NCBI GenBank assembly: GCA_035405645.1
Contig: DAONJL010000003.1
Coordinates: 67,266-131,265 of the forward strand
Reading direction: 5' to 3'
Source of the DNA: DAONJL01 sp035405645 [NCBI: bacterium]
GTDB taxonomy: Bacteria > JAGOBX01 > DAONJL01
Length of the DNA: 64,000 bases
Made by a program: the position numbers and the translations under genes. Positions 27,265 through 35,628 of this stretch are shown here, one piece after another; position 1 is the stretch's first letter, and every line of letters starts with the position of its first letter. The notes below the pieces were generated by a model. It did no database searches and had not been told where the DNA came from. It was given only the letters and a program-made list of their open reading frames with translations.

Positions 27265-27888
27265 ATGAGTTTGAAAAAAAATGTTGTTCTTATTAAAGAT
27301 ACTATTCTTTCACCACAGGACGCTGCTGAACTATGTTATGTTTCTTCAAGAACAATAAGAAACTGGATAAAAAATGAAGGGTTAAAAAGTTTTAAGACAC
27401 CAGGTGGACAATATAAAATTAGATTAGAAGATTTAAAAGAATTTATAAAGGCAAAAAATTTACCAATGGCTGAAATTAATGTTGAAGAAAAATCAAGTGA
27501 ACTAATAAAGAAAATATTAATTGTTGATGATGATGAAGATATAGTTAATCTTTTAAAAATAAATTTAGAAAATATTGGTTTTAAAATAGAGACAGCATCA
27601 AATGGCATAGAGGCAGGAACAAAAGTTGTTGAATTTAGACCTGATTTAATTATTCTTGATATTATTATGCCAGAGATGGATGGAGTAGAAGCATTAAGAT
27701 ATTTTAGAAATCTTTCATATACAAAAGATAAACCAGTAATTATTTTAACTTCTGTAACAAAGAAGGAAATAATAAATAAAGCGACTGAATTAGGAATATC
27801 AGCATATTTAATAAAACCAGTTAAGATTGATGCATTAATAATTGAAATTCAAAAAATAATAAATAAAAAATTAGTTGACAAAAAGTAA
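27265..27888 (+). CDS. DNA-binding regulator with N-terminal MerR/excisionase-type HTH and C-terminal receiver domain
   Basis: 207 residues. Residues 15-67 are a helix-turn-helix of the MerR/excisionase (HTH_17) type: LSPQDAAELCYVSSRTIRNW, then FKTPGGQYKIRLEDLKEFI. Residues 82-202 are a CheY-like receiver with acidic pocket D88-D90, phospho-acceptor D132 (in ILDIIMPEMDG), T162 and K184. Phosphorylation by a histidine kinase is therefore expected; no kinase gene is near. Most response regulators have the receiver first, so this order is reversed. The porin-like gene 397 bases downstream, on the same strand with a structured leader, is a plausible target. Function inferred. Confidence 0.85.
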   Translation: MSLKKNVVLIKDTILSPQDAAELCYVSSRTIRNWIKNEGLKSFKTPGGQYKIRLEDLKEFIKAKNLPMAEINVEEKSSELIKKILIVDDDEDIVNLLKINLENIGFKIETASNGIEAGTKVVEFRPDLIILDIIMPEMDGVEALRYFRNLSYTKDKPVIILTSVTKKEIINKATELGISAYLIKPVKIDALIIEIQKIINKKLVDKK

Positions 27889-27937
27889 TTTTTATTATAG
27901 AAGATATGAATTTAATTTTTTCCAATATATTATAGTG

Positions 27938-28024
27938 CTTTTAAAAGAACCATTTTTATATTTAATTGGCTGTTATGAGATGGTTCATAAATTTGCCCAT
28001 TAAATATAATATGGCTTTTAAAAG
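27938..28024. repeat. Long imperfect inverted repeat (about 30-bp arms)
   Basis: The left arm (27938-27970) begins CTTTTAAAAG, then CCATTTTTATATTTAATTGGC. The right arm (27995-28024) read in reverse complement begins CTTTTAAAAG, then CCATATTATATTTAATGGGC. The 24-base loop has a small ATGA/TCAT pair. It lies between the regulator and the porin-like gene and could be a 3' end structure, a leader element or a small repeat of the MITE kind. Confidence 0.65.
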
Positions 28025-28081
28025 AAAATTATATAATTTTTATATGTTTTAAAATTTTGAGTTTAAAACAGTGATGGAAAC

Positions 28082-28100
28082 AGTATTTAATGAAAATACT
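28082..28100 (+). promoter_or_regulatory. Small hairpin plus T-run in porin leader (attenuator-like)
   Basis: AGTATTT (28082-28088) pairs with AAATACT (28094-28100) and is followed by TTTTT. The stem is short and AT-only apart from two pairs, so it would be a weak terminator. It precedes the mini-ORF at 28139. Confidence 0.35.
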
Positions 28101-28138
28101 TTTTCCTTTACTGTAATTTTTAAAAAAAGGAGGTGAGA

Positions 28139-28195
28139 ATGGAGAGAAAGGAAAAAATTATTAAATATGTTTTTAAGGAAATAAGAAGAAATTAG
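28139..28195 (+). CDS. 18-codon mini-ORF with perfect Shine-Dalgarno (possible leader peptide)
   Basis: AGGAGGTGA (28128-28136) sits just before ATG. The peptide is MERKEKIIKYVFKEIRRN, then TAG. It is very basic and ends in a double arginine, as does the mini-ORF at 18377 (KIRRF). The porin-like gene starts 90 bases further on with its own AAGGAGG. Translation is not proven. Confidence 0.42.
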   Translation: MERKEKIIKYVFKEIRRN

Positions 28196-28285
28196 AAAGA
28201 AGAAAATAAGCAGAAAAAAATGGAAAAGGAAGAAGTAAAAAAGAAAAATTTTAAAAATTAAACTTGTAAGGAGGTTTTAGAATTT

Positions 28286-29515
28286 ATGAGGTTAATTATT
28301 ATTGCAATGTTAATTGCATTAATTGCATTGCCAGTAATGGCAGAAATTAAAAATTTAAAAGTAACAGGTCATTTAAGATTTCGTGGTTATGCTATTAATA
28401 ATGCTGATACATCTGATGCAATAAATGACCATATTGATTATTATGTTCAGAGAACATGGTTAGGAGTTGAAGGTGATGTAACTGATAATATTTATGCAAA
28501 AATAATATTAGAAAATGAATTTGTATGGGGTAAAACAGGTGCACCAAATGATGATGCTGCTAATAATTCAATTAACTTTGTCTATGCTTATGCAACATTA
28601 AAAAATTTATTAGGTCAACCATTATCTTTAACAGTTGGTCGTCAGCCATATAATTTAGGAAATGGTTTTATATTATGGGATGCAGCAGATGGTTATGATG
28701 GAATGAAATTAACATATTCAGGTTCAAACTTTGCGCTTGATGTATTAAATTTAAAAACAAATGATGGGATTGGTGCTGCAGCAGCAGAAGTTGATTTTTA
28801 TGGTATTGTTGGCGCATATAAAGGTATTGAGAAAAATACTTTAACAGCATATTGTTTAATTAATGACGATAATTCTGATACAACTACAAATGATATCAAA
28901 AGATTTATAGGATTAAGAGCAGAAGGAAGCATTCCATCAATTGATGCTTTAAGTTATATAGCAGAATATATTAAACAGGGCGGCAAAGAAGAAAAAGCAG
29001 CAGGTGTAGAAACTGATTATGATGCTTCATTATTATATTTACAAGCAGGATATTTAATGAAAGATTTTTATAAAACAACAATAATGGTAGAATATTTAAA
29101 TACATCAGGCCAGGATGATGCAGATACAGACGACATAACAGCATTTTATGCACCATTACAGTCAATAATGGTTCCAGGTGGTGCGAATTTTGACCCAGGT
29201 TATGGTGATGCATTAAGAACTGTTGGTTATACACCAAATTATGTAAACGGTCTTAAATCAATTGCAATAGCAATATCATCATCACCAACAGAAAAATTAA
29301 CAGTTGGTGGCAAATATTATATGTTAAAGAGTGATGAAGATTATGATGCTGGCAAAAATAAATTAGGTAATTCATTTGATTTATATGCTAAATATAATTT
29401 AGCAAAAGGAACAAATGTATGTGCAGTATACTCACAGTTTAATCCAAGTAGTGATTTAGGTGCAAATCTTGATAATACAACTTATGGTGGCTTAGAATTA
29501 AGAATTGATTTTTAA
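28286..29515 (+). CDS. Porin-like outer-membrane beta-barrel protein
   Basis: 409 residues. Signal peptide 1-19 (IIIAMLIALIALPVMA). The mature protein opens with KNLKVTGHLRFRGYAINNAD and shows alternating amphipathic strands, with motifs common in alginate-export/DUF1302-like barrels (QRTWLGVEGDVTDNIYAKI, LTVGRQPYNLGNGFILWDA, YDGMKLTYSG). The last residues LELRIDF end in Phe, the usual signal for barrel insertion by BAM. Probably a substrate-specific or general channel; substrate unknown. A strong ribosome site (AAGGAGG), an elaborate leader and an excellent terminator right after suggest a highly expressed single gene. Confidence 0.82.
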   Translation: MRLIIIAMLIALIALPVMAEIKNLKVTGHLRFRGYAINNADTSDAINDHIDYYVQRTWLGVEGDVTDNIYAKIILENEFVWGKTGAPNDDAANNSINFVYAYATLKNLLGQPLSLTVGRQPYNLGNGFILWDAADGYDGMKLTYSGSNFALDVLNLKTNDGIGAAAAEVDFYGIVGAYKGIEKNTLTAYCLINDDNSDTTTNDIKRFIGLRAEGSIPSIDALSYIAEYIKQGGKEEKAAGVETDYDASLLYLQAGYLMKDFYKTTIMVEYLNTSGQDDADTDDITAFYAPLQSIMVPGGANFDPGYGDALRTVGYTPNYVNGLKSIAIAISSSPTEKLTVGGKYYMLKSDEDYDAGKNKLGNSFDLYAKYNLAKGTNVCAVYSQFNPSSDLGANLDNTTYGGLELRIDF

Positions 29516-29554
29516 TTTGCACTAAGTAAAAAAATTTTAAGCACAATATTTTAA

Positions 29555-29593
29555 AATCCTTCCTGTCAGTTTTGCTGGCAGGAAGGATTTTTT
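29555..29593 (+). terminator. Rho-independent terminator of the porin-like gene
   Basis: AATCCTTCCTGTCAG, loop TTTTG, CTGGCAGGAAGGATT, then T-run. A 15-bp stem with a single G-T wobble, 40 bases after the stop codon. By far the strongest hairpin in the window outside RNA genes. Confidence 0.92.
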
Positions 29594-29749
29594 ATATTAA
29601 ATAAAGTTTGTGGGATAAGTGGACTTTTAAGAGTGTAACATTTTCAGTAAGAGGTAAAATAATTAGTGTAATTAGTGGCAAAAAATAAAACGATATAATG
29701 ATATTATATTTTTAAAAAACATATTAAATAGATTTATAATTATTCAATT

Positions 29750-29797
29750 TGAGATGATGAGGTGACGCCTGTCCCCAATAATCCTGTCCCCAATAAT
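29750..29797 (+). repeat. GACGYCTGWCCCC-family repeat with two exact 15-bp units
   Basis: The head GAGATGATGAGGTGACG is followed by two exact copies of CCTGTCCCCAATAAT (29768-29782 and 29783-29797). Same architecture as at 5981 and 7914, with a locus-specific tail (AATAAT here, GTATTCT and AATAT there). Confidence 0.82.
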
Positions 29798-29878
29798 GTT
29801 AATGTAAATTCAGGGCATAATTATTCGTGTAAATTAGTGTAAATTTATGGCTTATTTCATATTCTTGGCGATTTGTAG

Positions 29879-29987
29879 ATTATTTATTATTCGTATTATT
29901 CATGGCAAATAAAATTGAAATGTTGCAATAAATAACCACGAAGTGGTTGAATTTCAAATAGCCGAAGGTGTAAACCTGCGGTTAAAA
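29879..29987 (+). repeat. Dispersed repeat, inverted partner of 26839-26957
   Basis: Contains TTTATTATTCGTATTATTCA, the small palindrome ACCACGAAGTGGT (29936-29948), then GAATTTCAAATAGCCG and AGGTGTAAACCT. It matches the other locus on the opposite strand with scattered differences and indels. Confidence 0.75.
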
Positions 29988-30043
29988 AGTCTAACATCCA
30001 CCCCATCACGAAGCGGGTTGAATTTGTTTAGTGTAGAAATGTA

Positions 30044-30063
30044 CACAGGTAAGAATGCCTGTG
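30044..30063. repeat. CACAGG/CCTGTG hairpin of a dispersed intergenic repeat
   Basis: CACAGG (30044-30049), loop TAAGAATG, CCTGTG (30058-30063), followed by CCACCC. It sits just after a second GAAGCGGGTTGAATTTG unit related to the repeat at 29938. Confidence 0.6.
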
Positions 30064-30384
30064 CCACCCTGAATTTTTTTTTAGTACAGAATTCAGAGTG
30101 CAGAAAAAAATTGTTGAGCGATTTGAATTTTATATGAAAATATAGAGGGGATTAAAATTCACCTGCTGTCAGGGAGTCATAAATCTGATTACTTAATATT
30201 ATCCATAAGTTTCACATACGGTTAATCAAAATTTATCTTTGAAATTTTTGTTATTAATGCGCATTTCAATTTAATGGTTTAAAATTTATTTTCTAATTGT
30301 AATAATTATGTTTCTGGCAAAAATCGAGATTTTTTTTACTTTCGATATTAAATACTGGATTTAGGTTAAGATGGTAAAAAAATA

Positions 30385-31287
30385 TTATTCTTTTATTTTT
30401 ATTATAAAAGTTTTAATACCAATTTGATGCCAGATTTTATAATTTGAATTTTTGCAAAAAATAATTGTAGGTGTTTTTAAAATTGCTGATAAATGACCAG
30501 GACCTGAATCATTGCCAATAAATAATCGCGCTGAACTTATTAATTCTGTTAATTCAATAATATCTTTATCAAAATGATATTTTAATTTTTGTTTAAAAAT
30601 GTTTTGTAAAAAAATAAATTCTTTTTCTTCAGCATAACTGCCAATTATATTTACTTTAAATTTTTTATTAAGAAAAAATTTTATTAATTTTATCCAAAAA
30701 TGAATTGAAATATTTTTATTTTTACTACCACTACCAATGTGAATTACAATGCTCTTTTTTCTTTTTGAAATATTTTTATTTATGCAAATATACGCTGGAT
30801 TTTTCTTAATTAATTCAATTTTATTTTTTGTAAAATTTAATGAATTAAAAAAGTGAAAAATAATATGATAATTATGAAAATACAAATTACCCTTTAATAT
30901 GTTATCATTAAAAATAATATCAAATTTAATTTGTGGCTGAAATGGCAGAATTATTAATTGGCTCTTTTTTTTTAGATGTTTTTTTAAGTTTGTTAATAAG
31001 TGCGAGTCAGAGCTATTCGTAAAAATAATAATATAATCATTATTAAAAATAAACTCAAAAATATTTTTTTTTAAATCAGAATAATTTGAAAATAAAGGTA
31101 ATAATTCATCTGATGAAGAATCAATATTTTCGTTTATTAGATTGAAGTGAAAAAATAATTTAGCATATTTTTTATTTGAAATTGTTCGAATATAATAATT
31201 TCTATTTTTAAGAATTTTTAAAAAGGATATAAGTAAAATAGTATCACCAAAAGCCCCGTCCCGCCAGATAAGTATTTTTTTCATCAT
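30385..31287 (-). CDS. GT9-family glycosyltransferase (heptosyltransferase-like)
   Basis: 300 residues. Opens KILIWRDGAFGDTILLISFL, the GT9 start where a GxGD loop follows the first strand. The sugar-nucleotide domain shows IVIHIGSGSKNKNISIHFW (about 180) and LFIGNDSGPGHLSAILKTPT (about 257), the GxDSG(P/M)xHLA motif of ADP-heptose transferases. It is shorter than WaaF/WaaC (about 330-350). Probably adds a sugar to the LPS inner core. Last gene of the minus-strand cluster, 5 bases after topoisomerase VI subunit A. Confidence 0.85.
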   Translation of the reverse strand: MMKKILIWRDGAFGDTILLISFLKILKNRNYYIRTISNKKYAKLFFHFNLINENIDSSSDELLPLFSNYSDLKKNIFEFIFNNDYIIIFTNSSDSHLLTNLKKHLKKKSQLIILPFQPQIKFDIIFNDNILKGNLYFHNYHIIFHFFNSLNFTKNKIELIKKNPAYICINKNISKRKKSIVIHIGSGSKNKNISIHFWIKLIKFFLNKKFKVNIIGSYAEEKEFIFLQNIFKQKLKYHFDKDIIELTELISSARLFIGNDSGPGHLSAILKTPTIIFCKNSNYKIWHQIGIKTFIIKIKE

Positions 31288-31292
31288 AAGAA

Positions 31293-32378
31293 TTAAGGTA
31301 AAAATTTTTCTGGATGTCTTAATTTTTCTGGTAAATAATTATCAATCACATAATTTAATCCGTGTTTTGCCAATGCTTGTTGTTCTGCTCTAACGCCCAT
31401 TTTTATTAGTTGTTCCATTGCAATTTGCCATTCTTTATGTGCTTTTATAAATGGGTCATTTTTTAATGCATCTTTTGCTCGTTTAATATCAACATCTTTT
31501 AATGGATGCGTAGGTAATTTATAATTAATTATATCATCAGGTAAAATACCTAATAATTTCGCTTGTGGCACACAAAAATATTTATTTATATGAGCAGCAT
31601 TGCCACTACCAACTTTTAATGTTCGATAAATATTTGAAAAACCATAAGGGTCACCATCAACAAATACATAAACAGGTAAATTTTTTGCATCAGATAATCT
31701 TCTGATAAATCTACGACAGGCACGAGTCGGCACACCACCCATAGAAATTAATATGCAATTTGCTTTATCCCAATATGAATGTTTTACGAGCCGCTGAAAC
31801 ATACCAGCTGTTTCTATAACTAATATAAATTTTGCTTTTGTTTCAAATTCAAGTTCTTCAACAGAAATAGGAATAGAATAAGCACCAGAGCCAAATTTAG
31901 TGCAATCTATTCTTAATGTTTTTCCTGTTGATGGGTCTTTATCTATAACAATTAATCTGCCAGCTACATCACCACCTTTTTCTTCTGGTATAAATCCTAA
32001 TTGTTCTCTATTTACTTCAAACATTGCTTCTATATCATCCATTACTGTATCTGATTCTGGCTGTTCATTAAATCTTGCATCGCCCCAATTTTTTGATACA
32101 TAATACGCTTCTCGTTTTGTTGCTATATCATTTGAAACTATTAATTCTTTTGATAATGAAATCATTTTTAAAGTCTGTGCAAATGTTTTTACTGTATTTA
32201 CTGTTAATGTTCTTATCTTTTTTTTGTCTAATATTTCAAAGTAACCTTTTTTCTTATCATATCTAACATTATTTAATGAGCGAACAGGGAATTTTATTGA
32301 TGGTTTTTTAAAGTTAAGTATTTTTTCATATATTTCTTTTGCGTTTTCTTTTATTGCATTTAATAATTTATTATTCAT
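31293..32378 (-). CDS. top6A: DNA topoisomerase VI subunit A
   Basis: 361 residues. The Spo11/Top6A family makes the double-strand cut. The winged-helix part carries the catalytic tyrosine in [12 protein letters not shown] (Y92/Y93). The Toprim part has the metal ligands E189 (LVIETAG) and D241/D243 in [14 protein letters not shown]. Other family signatures are [19 protein letters not shown] and [20 protein letters not shown]. Complete by length. The start overlaps the end of subunit B by 8 bases, so the A2B2 enzyme is made from one mRNA. Mainly known in archaea and plants, and patchy in bacteria. Confidence 0.95.
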   Translation of the reverse strand: MNNKLLNAIKENAKEIYEKILNFKKPSIKFPVRSLNNVRYDKKKGYFEILDKKKIRTLTVNTVKTFAQTLKMISLSKELIVSNDIATKREAYYVSKNWGDARFNEQPESDTVMDDIEAMFEVNREQLGFIPEEKGGDVAGRLIVIDKDPSTGKTLRIDCTKFGSGAYSIPISVEELEFETKAKFILVIETAGMFQRLVKHSYWDKANCILISMGGVPTRACRRFIRRLSDAKNLPVYVFVDGDPYGFSNIYRTLKVGSGNAAHINKYFCVPQAKLLGILPDDIINYKLPTHPLKDVDIKRAKDALKNDPFIKAHKEWQIAMEQLIKMGVRAEQQALAKHGLNYVIDNYLPEKLRHPEKFLP

Positions 32379-33969
32379 TTATTTTACTCCTTTCTAAAAC
32401 TTTTGTTAGATTATTTGTTAGTTCACTTACTTTTTTATCTGGAAATTCAAGAATCTCTTTTAATGCTTCAACAACAACTGGAATATATTTTTCAATATAC
32501 ATTCTTTTTTTGTTATATTCTTCTTCGCGTTTTTTTCTTTTTAAAAACATAGCAAGTCGTCTGCCGCATTCTTGTAAAGCTAATTTTATTTCTTTGATTA
32601 TTTCAGGATAATGTGCTATTGCTTCTTTTGCTTCACTTGTATATGGAACCCAAACCGAAGCAATATGAACTAAAAACACAGCAGGCGCAGTTGGTAAAGC
32701 ACCTGGATTTTGTTGTAGACCATAACTTTTCCAGTTAATTGATAAAATTGTTTTTGTGATTGCACAACTTGATTGTTGATAAATTAAAGGAACTCTATTT
32801 GCCACTCTTAATACTTTTACAAGAGTTTTATCATCTTCATTATCATCATTTAATTCAACACCATTATTTTCAATATTTTCTTTTTCTTTACCATAAGCAA
32901 TTGCAGCTTCTATTTGAAATGGATTACCACGATATACTGCTGGTGGTCTTGTTATAGATGTTATAAATTCTGGTTCTATGACATTTTTTAATCCTTTGAT
33001 TAATATTTCTTCGCCAATTGGTGCAATACATTCTGCTGATGGAGCAAGTATTTTTACTTCTTGCATTGCTTTATATACTTTTTCGATTTCTTCTAATGAA
33101 AAATTTTTATAATTTTTATTTTCTTTGATGCCTGATTTTATTATTATTTCTGTTGCAACTTTATCTGATATTCTTGAAAATTCTGATTTTAAAAATTTTT
33201 TTAATGAATTTGCTTTGCTCATTTTTAACATATTTATAAATTTACCAAATTCAACACCATAAGGATGTGGCTTTATCTCTTTTGTCTGTTTTGGTAATTC
33301 ATTTGTTAATCGTTCAAATATTCGTGGTTCTTCATCCATTAATTTATAAATAATTTTTAAATGTGGATTTGCTATTGAAGTTAATTCTATATATTCATCA
33401 ACTGATTGCCTACCTTTCTGATATTTTCCAATTAAATTCATCTCTATCCTGATTCCTTGTTCTTTTTCCCATTGTATTTCCTCAAATTTTACTATTTCAG
33501 GTTGATTCTTTTGTGTGTTTATTCTTAACTCATAGTAATAACCTTCATTTTTATTTTTTATTTTTGATTTTATTATTGTTGGTTTTCCTGTTGTTAATTG
33601 GCTATACATTACAGCAGCAGAAATACCTAAACCTTGCTGGCCTCTGCTCATTTTTAATGTGTGAAATTTTGAACCATATAATAGTTTTCCAAATATTTTT
33701 GGAATTTCACTTTTGATTATCCCTGGTCCATTATCTTCAACTATTATTTGATATTCGTCATTATTAATATTTTTGATTTCAACATAAATTTCAGGTAATA
33801 TATTTGCTTCTTCGCATGCATCAAGTGAATTATCTACTGCTTCTTTTACTGATGTTATTAATGCTCGTTTGGGATTATCAAAACCAAGTAAATGTCTATT
33901 TTTTTCAAAAAATTCAGATATTGAAATTTCGCGTTGTTTTTTCCCTAATTGTGTAGCTATATCACTCAT
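32371..33969 (-). CDS. top6B: DNA topoisomerase VI subunit B (GHKL ATPase)
   Basis: 532 residues. The N-terminal GHKL ATPase has all boxes: [14 protein letters not shown] (E43, N47), VEDNGPGI (D79, G81, G83) and [21 protein letters not shown] (ATP lid, 109-128). An H2TH-like part and a transducer domain follow ([37 protein letters not shown]), with a coiled-coil tail carrying the [19 protein letters not shown] motif. The AAAGGAG before the ATG is good. It binds ATP and opens and closes the DNA gate; partner subunit A is directly downstream. Confidence 0.95.
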   Translation of the reverse strand: MSDIATQLGKKQREISISEFFEKNRHLLGFDNPKRALITSVKEAVDNSLDACEEANILPEIYVEIKNINNDEYQIIVEDNGPGIIKSEIPKIFGKLLYGSKFHTLKMSRGQQGLGISAAVMYSQLTTGKPTIIKSKIKNKNEGYYYELRINTQKNQPEIVKFEEIQWEKEQGIRIEMNLIGKYQKGRQSVDEYIELTSIANPHLKIIYKLMDEEPRIFERLTNELPKQTKEIKPHPYGVEFGKFINMLKMSKANSLKKFLKSEFSRISDKVATEIIIKSGIKENKNYKNFSLEEIEKVYKAMQEVKILAPSAECIAPIGEEILIKGLKNVIEPEFITSITRPPAVYRGNPFQIEAAIAYGKEKENIENNGVELNDDNEDDKTLVKVLRVANRVPLIYQQSSCAITKTILSINWKSYGLQQNPGALPTAPAVFLVHIASVWVPYTSEAKEAIAHYPEIIKEIKLALQECGRRLAMFLKRKKREEEYNKKRMYIEKYIPVVVEALKEILEFPDKKVSELTNNLTKVLERSKINE

Positions 33970-33996
33970 AAAATCATCTCCTTTATTCGCATTCTA

Positions 33997-35628
33997 TCAT
34001 TTACTAATGTCATTTATCTTATCTAAATATTCTTTTGACTTTAAACCAAAATAACTTTCAGGATAATATTTTTTAGCTTTTACAAAATATTTTTTAGCAT
34101 TTAGAAAATCATTTTTAGCATAATAAAGCGAACCTAAGTGATAAAAAACTTCTGCATTTTCTTTATTATTTTCAATTTCAATTTTTTTTACATAATCATT
34201 AAGTATTCTTTCAGCTTCCTGTAAATTGCCCATTTTAAAATAAAGCCATCCCATTGTTTCATAATATGCAATATTATTTTTTTTATTGTATAATTCCTGA
34301 ATTATTTTAAAAGCAAAATCAATATTTTGTTCAAGTTCTCCATAATTTAATGCAAGTAAATTATTTAATTCGAGTCGTTCTTCATCATTTACTTTTTTTT
34401 GAATTTCTTTTATTAGATTTAGTGATTCTTGAAATTGTCCATTTGTATAATATAGTCCTGCTAAAAATAATTCCAGACTTTTATTTTTATTTTTTATTTT
34501 TTCAATATAAGAAATTGTTTCTTTAAGAGAATGTGAGTAATAATAATCTTTTGCTTTTAATTCAATTATAAAATTATTATTTGAAAAATAAAAAATAAAA
34601 GCGAATAAAAAGTAGAAAAAAATAATAAGAATAAAATATTTTATAGAAGAAAAAATTTTAAATAAAGAATATTTTTTATTTTTAACACGATAAAATTCAA
34701 TAATAAAAAAAATAATGAAGAAAGAAAAGGCAAAAATAAAGAGATGTAAAAAAGAGATTTTTAATAAAAGATTAAATCTATCAAGAAAAAAAATTAAAAG
34801 AAAAAGATTAATAAAAAATTTAATTTCAATATTATATCTAATAGTAAAATGATAATCAGAATTAAGACAAAAGAAAAAACTTAAAAAGAAGAAAATAATT
34901 GAAATAAAAAAATTGCCGATTAATAAAGCATAAACAAGTGAGACAATAATAGCAGAAAATAAATAAGATATTTTTAATCTAAGTTTATTATAAAAAAAAC
35001 CTCTAAAAAAAACTTCTGTTGCAATTGGTTCTATTATTAAAAAATTCAATATTATAAGGAAATAAAAATAATAATTATTACTTATTTCAAAAATCCAGAA
35101 ATAAGTATCAGAGATGAATGCTTCAGATAATTTCTGAATTTTAATAATAAAAAGAATTGGTAAAACAAAAAGTAAAGAAGAAAAAAATAAAAGATAAAAA
35201 TAATTATTAGTATGTGAAATTTTATTCAAACCAAAGATATAAATACTGATATTTCTTTTAATAGAAACAAAATAATATGGTAAAAAAAACAATAAAAGAT
35301 TAGCAATAGTATAAATAATAAAAGTAATTAGGAAATAATATTGAGAATTAAGTTGATAATTAAAATAAAATTTTAATAAATAACGATTAAAAGAAATAAT
35401 AAAAATAAAGTAAATAAATAAAGTTAGAAGAATTTCCCAGATTTTCCAGGGAAGAGGGTCAGCAAGAGCTTTTAAAATTTCAACTTGATAATTTATTTTG
35501 TTAATGAATATTTTTAAAAAATCTGTTTTACAATTTGGACAATATCTATCTTCAATAGAAAAATCACTTTTACAAACAGGACATTTATAATTTAGTTCTT
35601 TTTTAAATTTTTCAAAATCTTTTTCCAT
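33997..35628 (-). CDS. Zinc-ribbon, degenerate CPBP (CAAX-protease-like) membrane domain and TPR protein
   Basis: 543 residues, three parts. A zinc ribbon: C16-P-V-C19 and C30-P-N-C33. Polytopic membrane part, about residues 65-350, containing IEPIATEVFFRGFFYNKL (200-216), the site of CPBP motif 1. The usual glutamate pair EExxxR is TExxxR here (T204, E205, R209), and the histidine expected in motif 2 is absent from SLVYALLIGNFF. A C-terminal TPR array, about 370-540 (LAGLYYTNGQFQESLNLI, AYYETMGWLYFKMGNLQEAE, VFYHLGSLYYAKNDFLNA). Likely an inactive protease relative acting as a membrane scaffold. It overlaps the next upstream gene by 17 bases. Function unknown. Confidence 0.72.
   Translation of the reverse strand: MEKDFEKFKKELNYKCPVCKSDFSIEDRYCPNCKTDFLKIFINKINYQVEILKALADPLPWKIWEILLTLFIYFIFIISFNRYLLKFYFNYQLNSQYYFLITFIIYTIANLLLFFLPYYFVSIKRNISIYIFGLNKISHTNNYFYLLFFSSLLFVLPILFIIKIQKLSEAFISDTYFWIFEISNNYYFYFLIILNFLIIEPIATEVFFRGFFYNKLRLKISYLFSAIIVSLVYALLIGNFFISIIFFFLSFFFCLNSDYHFTIRYNIEIKFFINLFLLIFFLDRFNLLLKISFLHLFIFAFSFFIIFFIIEFYRVKNKKYSLFKIFSSIKYFILIIFFYFLFAFIFYFSNNNFIIELKAKDYYYSHSLKETISYIEKIKNKNKSLELFLAGLYYTNGQFQESLNLIKEIQKKVNDEERLELNNLLALNYGELEQNIDFAFKIIQELYNKKNNIAYYETMGWLYFKMGNLQEAERILNDYVKKIEIENNKENAEVFYHLGSLYYAKNDFLNAKKYFVKAKKYYPESYFGLKSKEYLDKINDISK

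Larger units (their letters stand above)
29516..30384. other. Intergenic region, 869 bp, repeat-rich
   Basis: Lies between the ends of a plus-strand and a minus-strand gene. After the terminator it carries the GACGCCTGTCCCC repeat (29764-29797), the inverted partner of the repeat at 26839 (29879-29987) and a CACAGG hairpin (30044-30063). A 64-codon reading frame at 29943-30137 consists of repeat sequence and is not listed as a gene. From 30130 to 30384 I see only AT-rich sequence. Confidence 0.6.

Noticed and set aside
29943-30137. 64-codon plus-strand reading frame starting MVEFQIAEGVNLRL
   Set aside because: It is made of the dispersed intergenic repeat (29938-29987) and a CACAGG hairpin; no ribosome site. 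The other copy at 26839 does not keep the frame.
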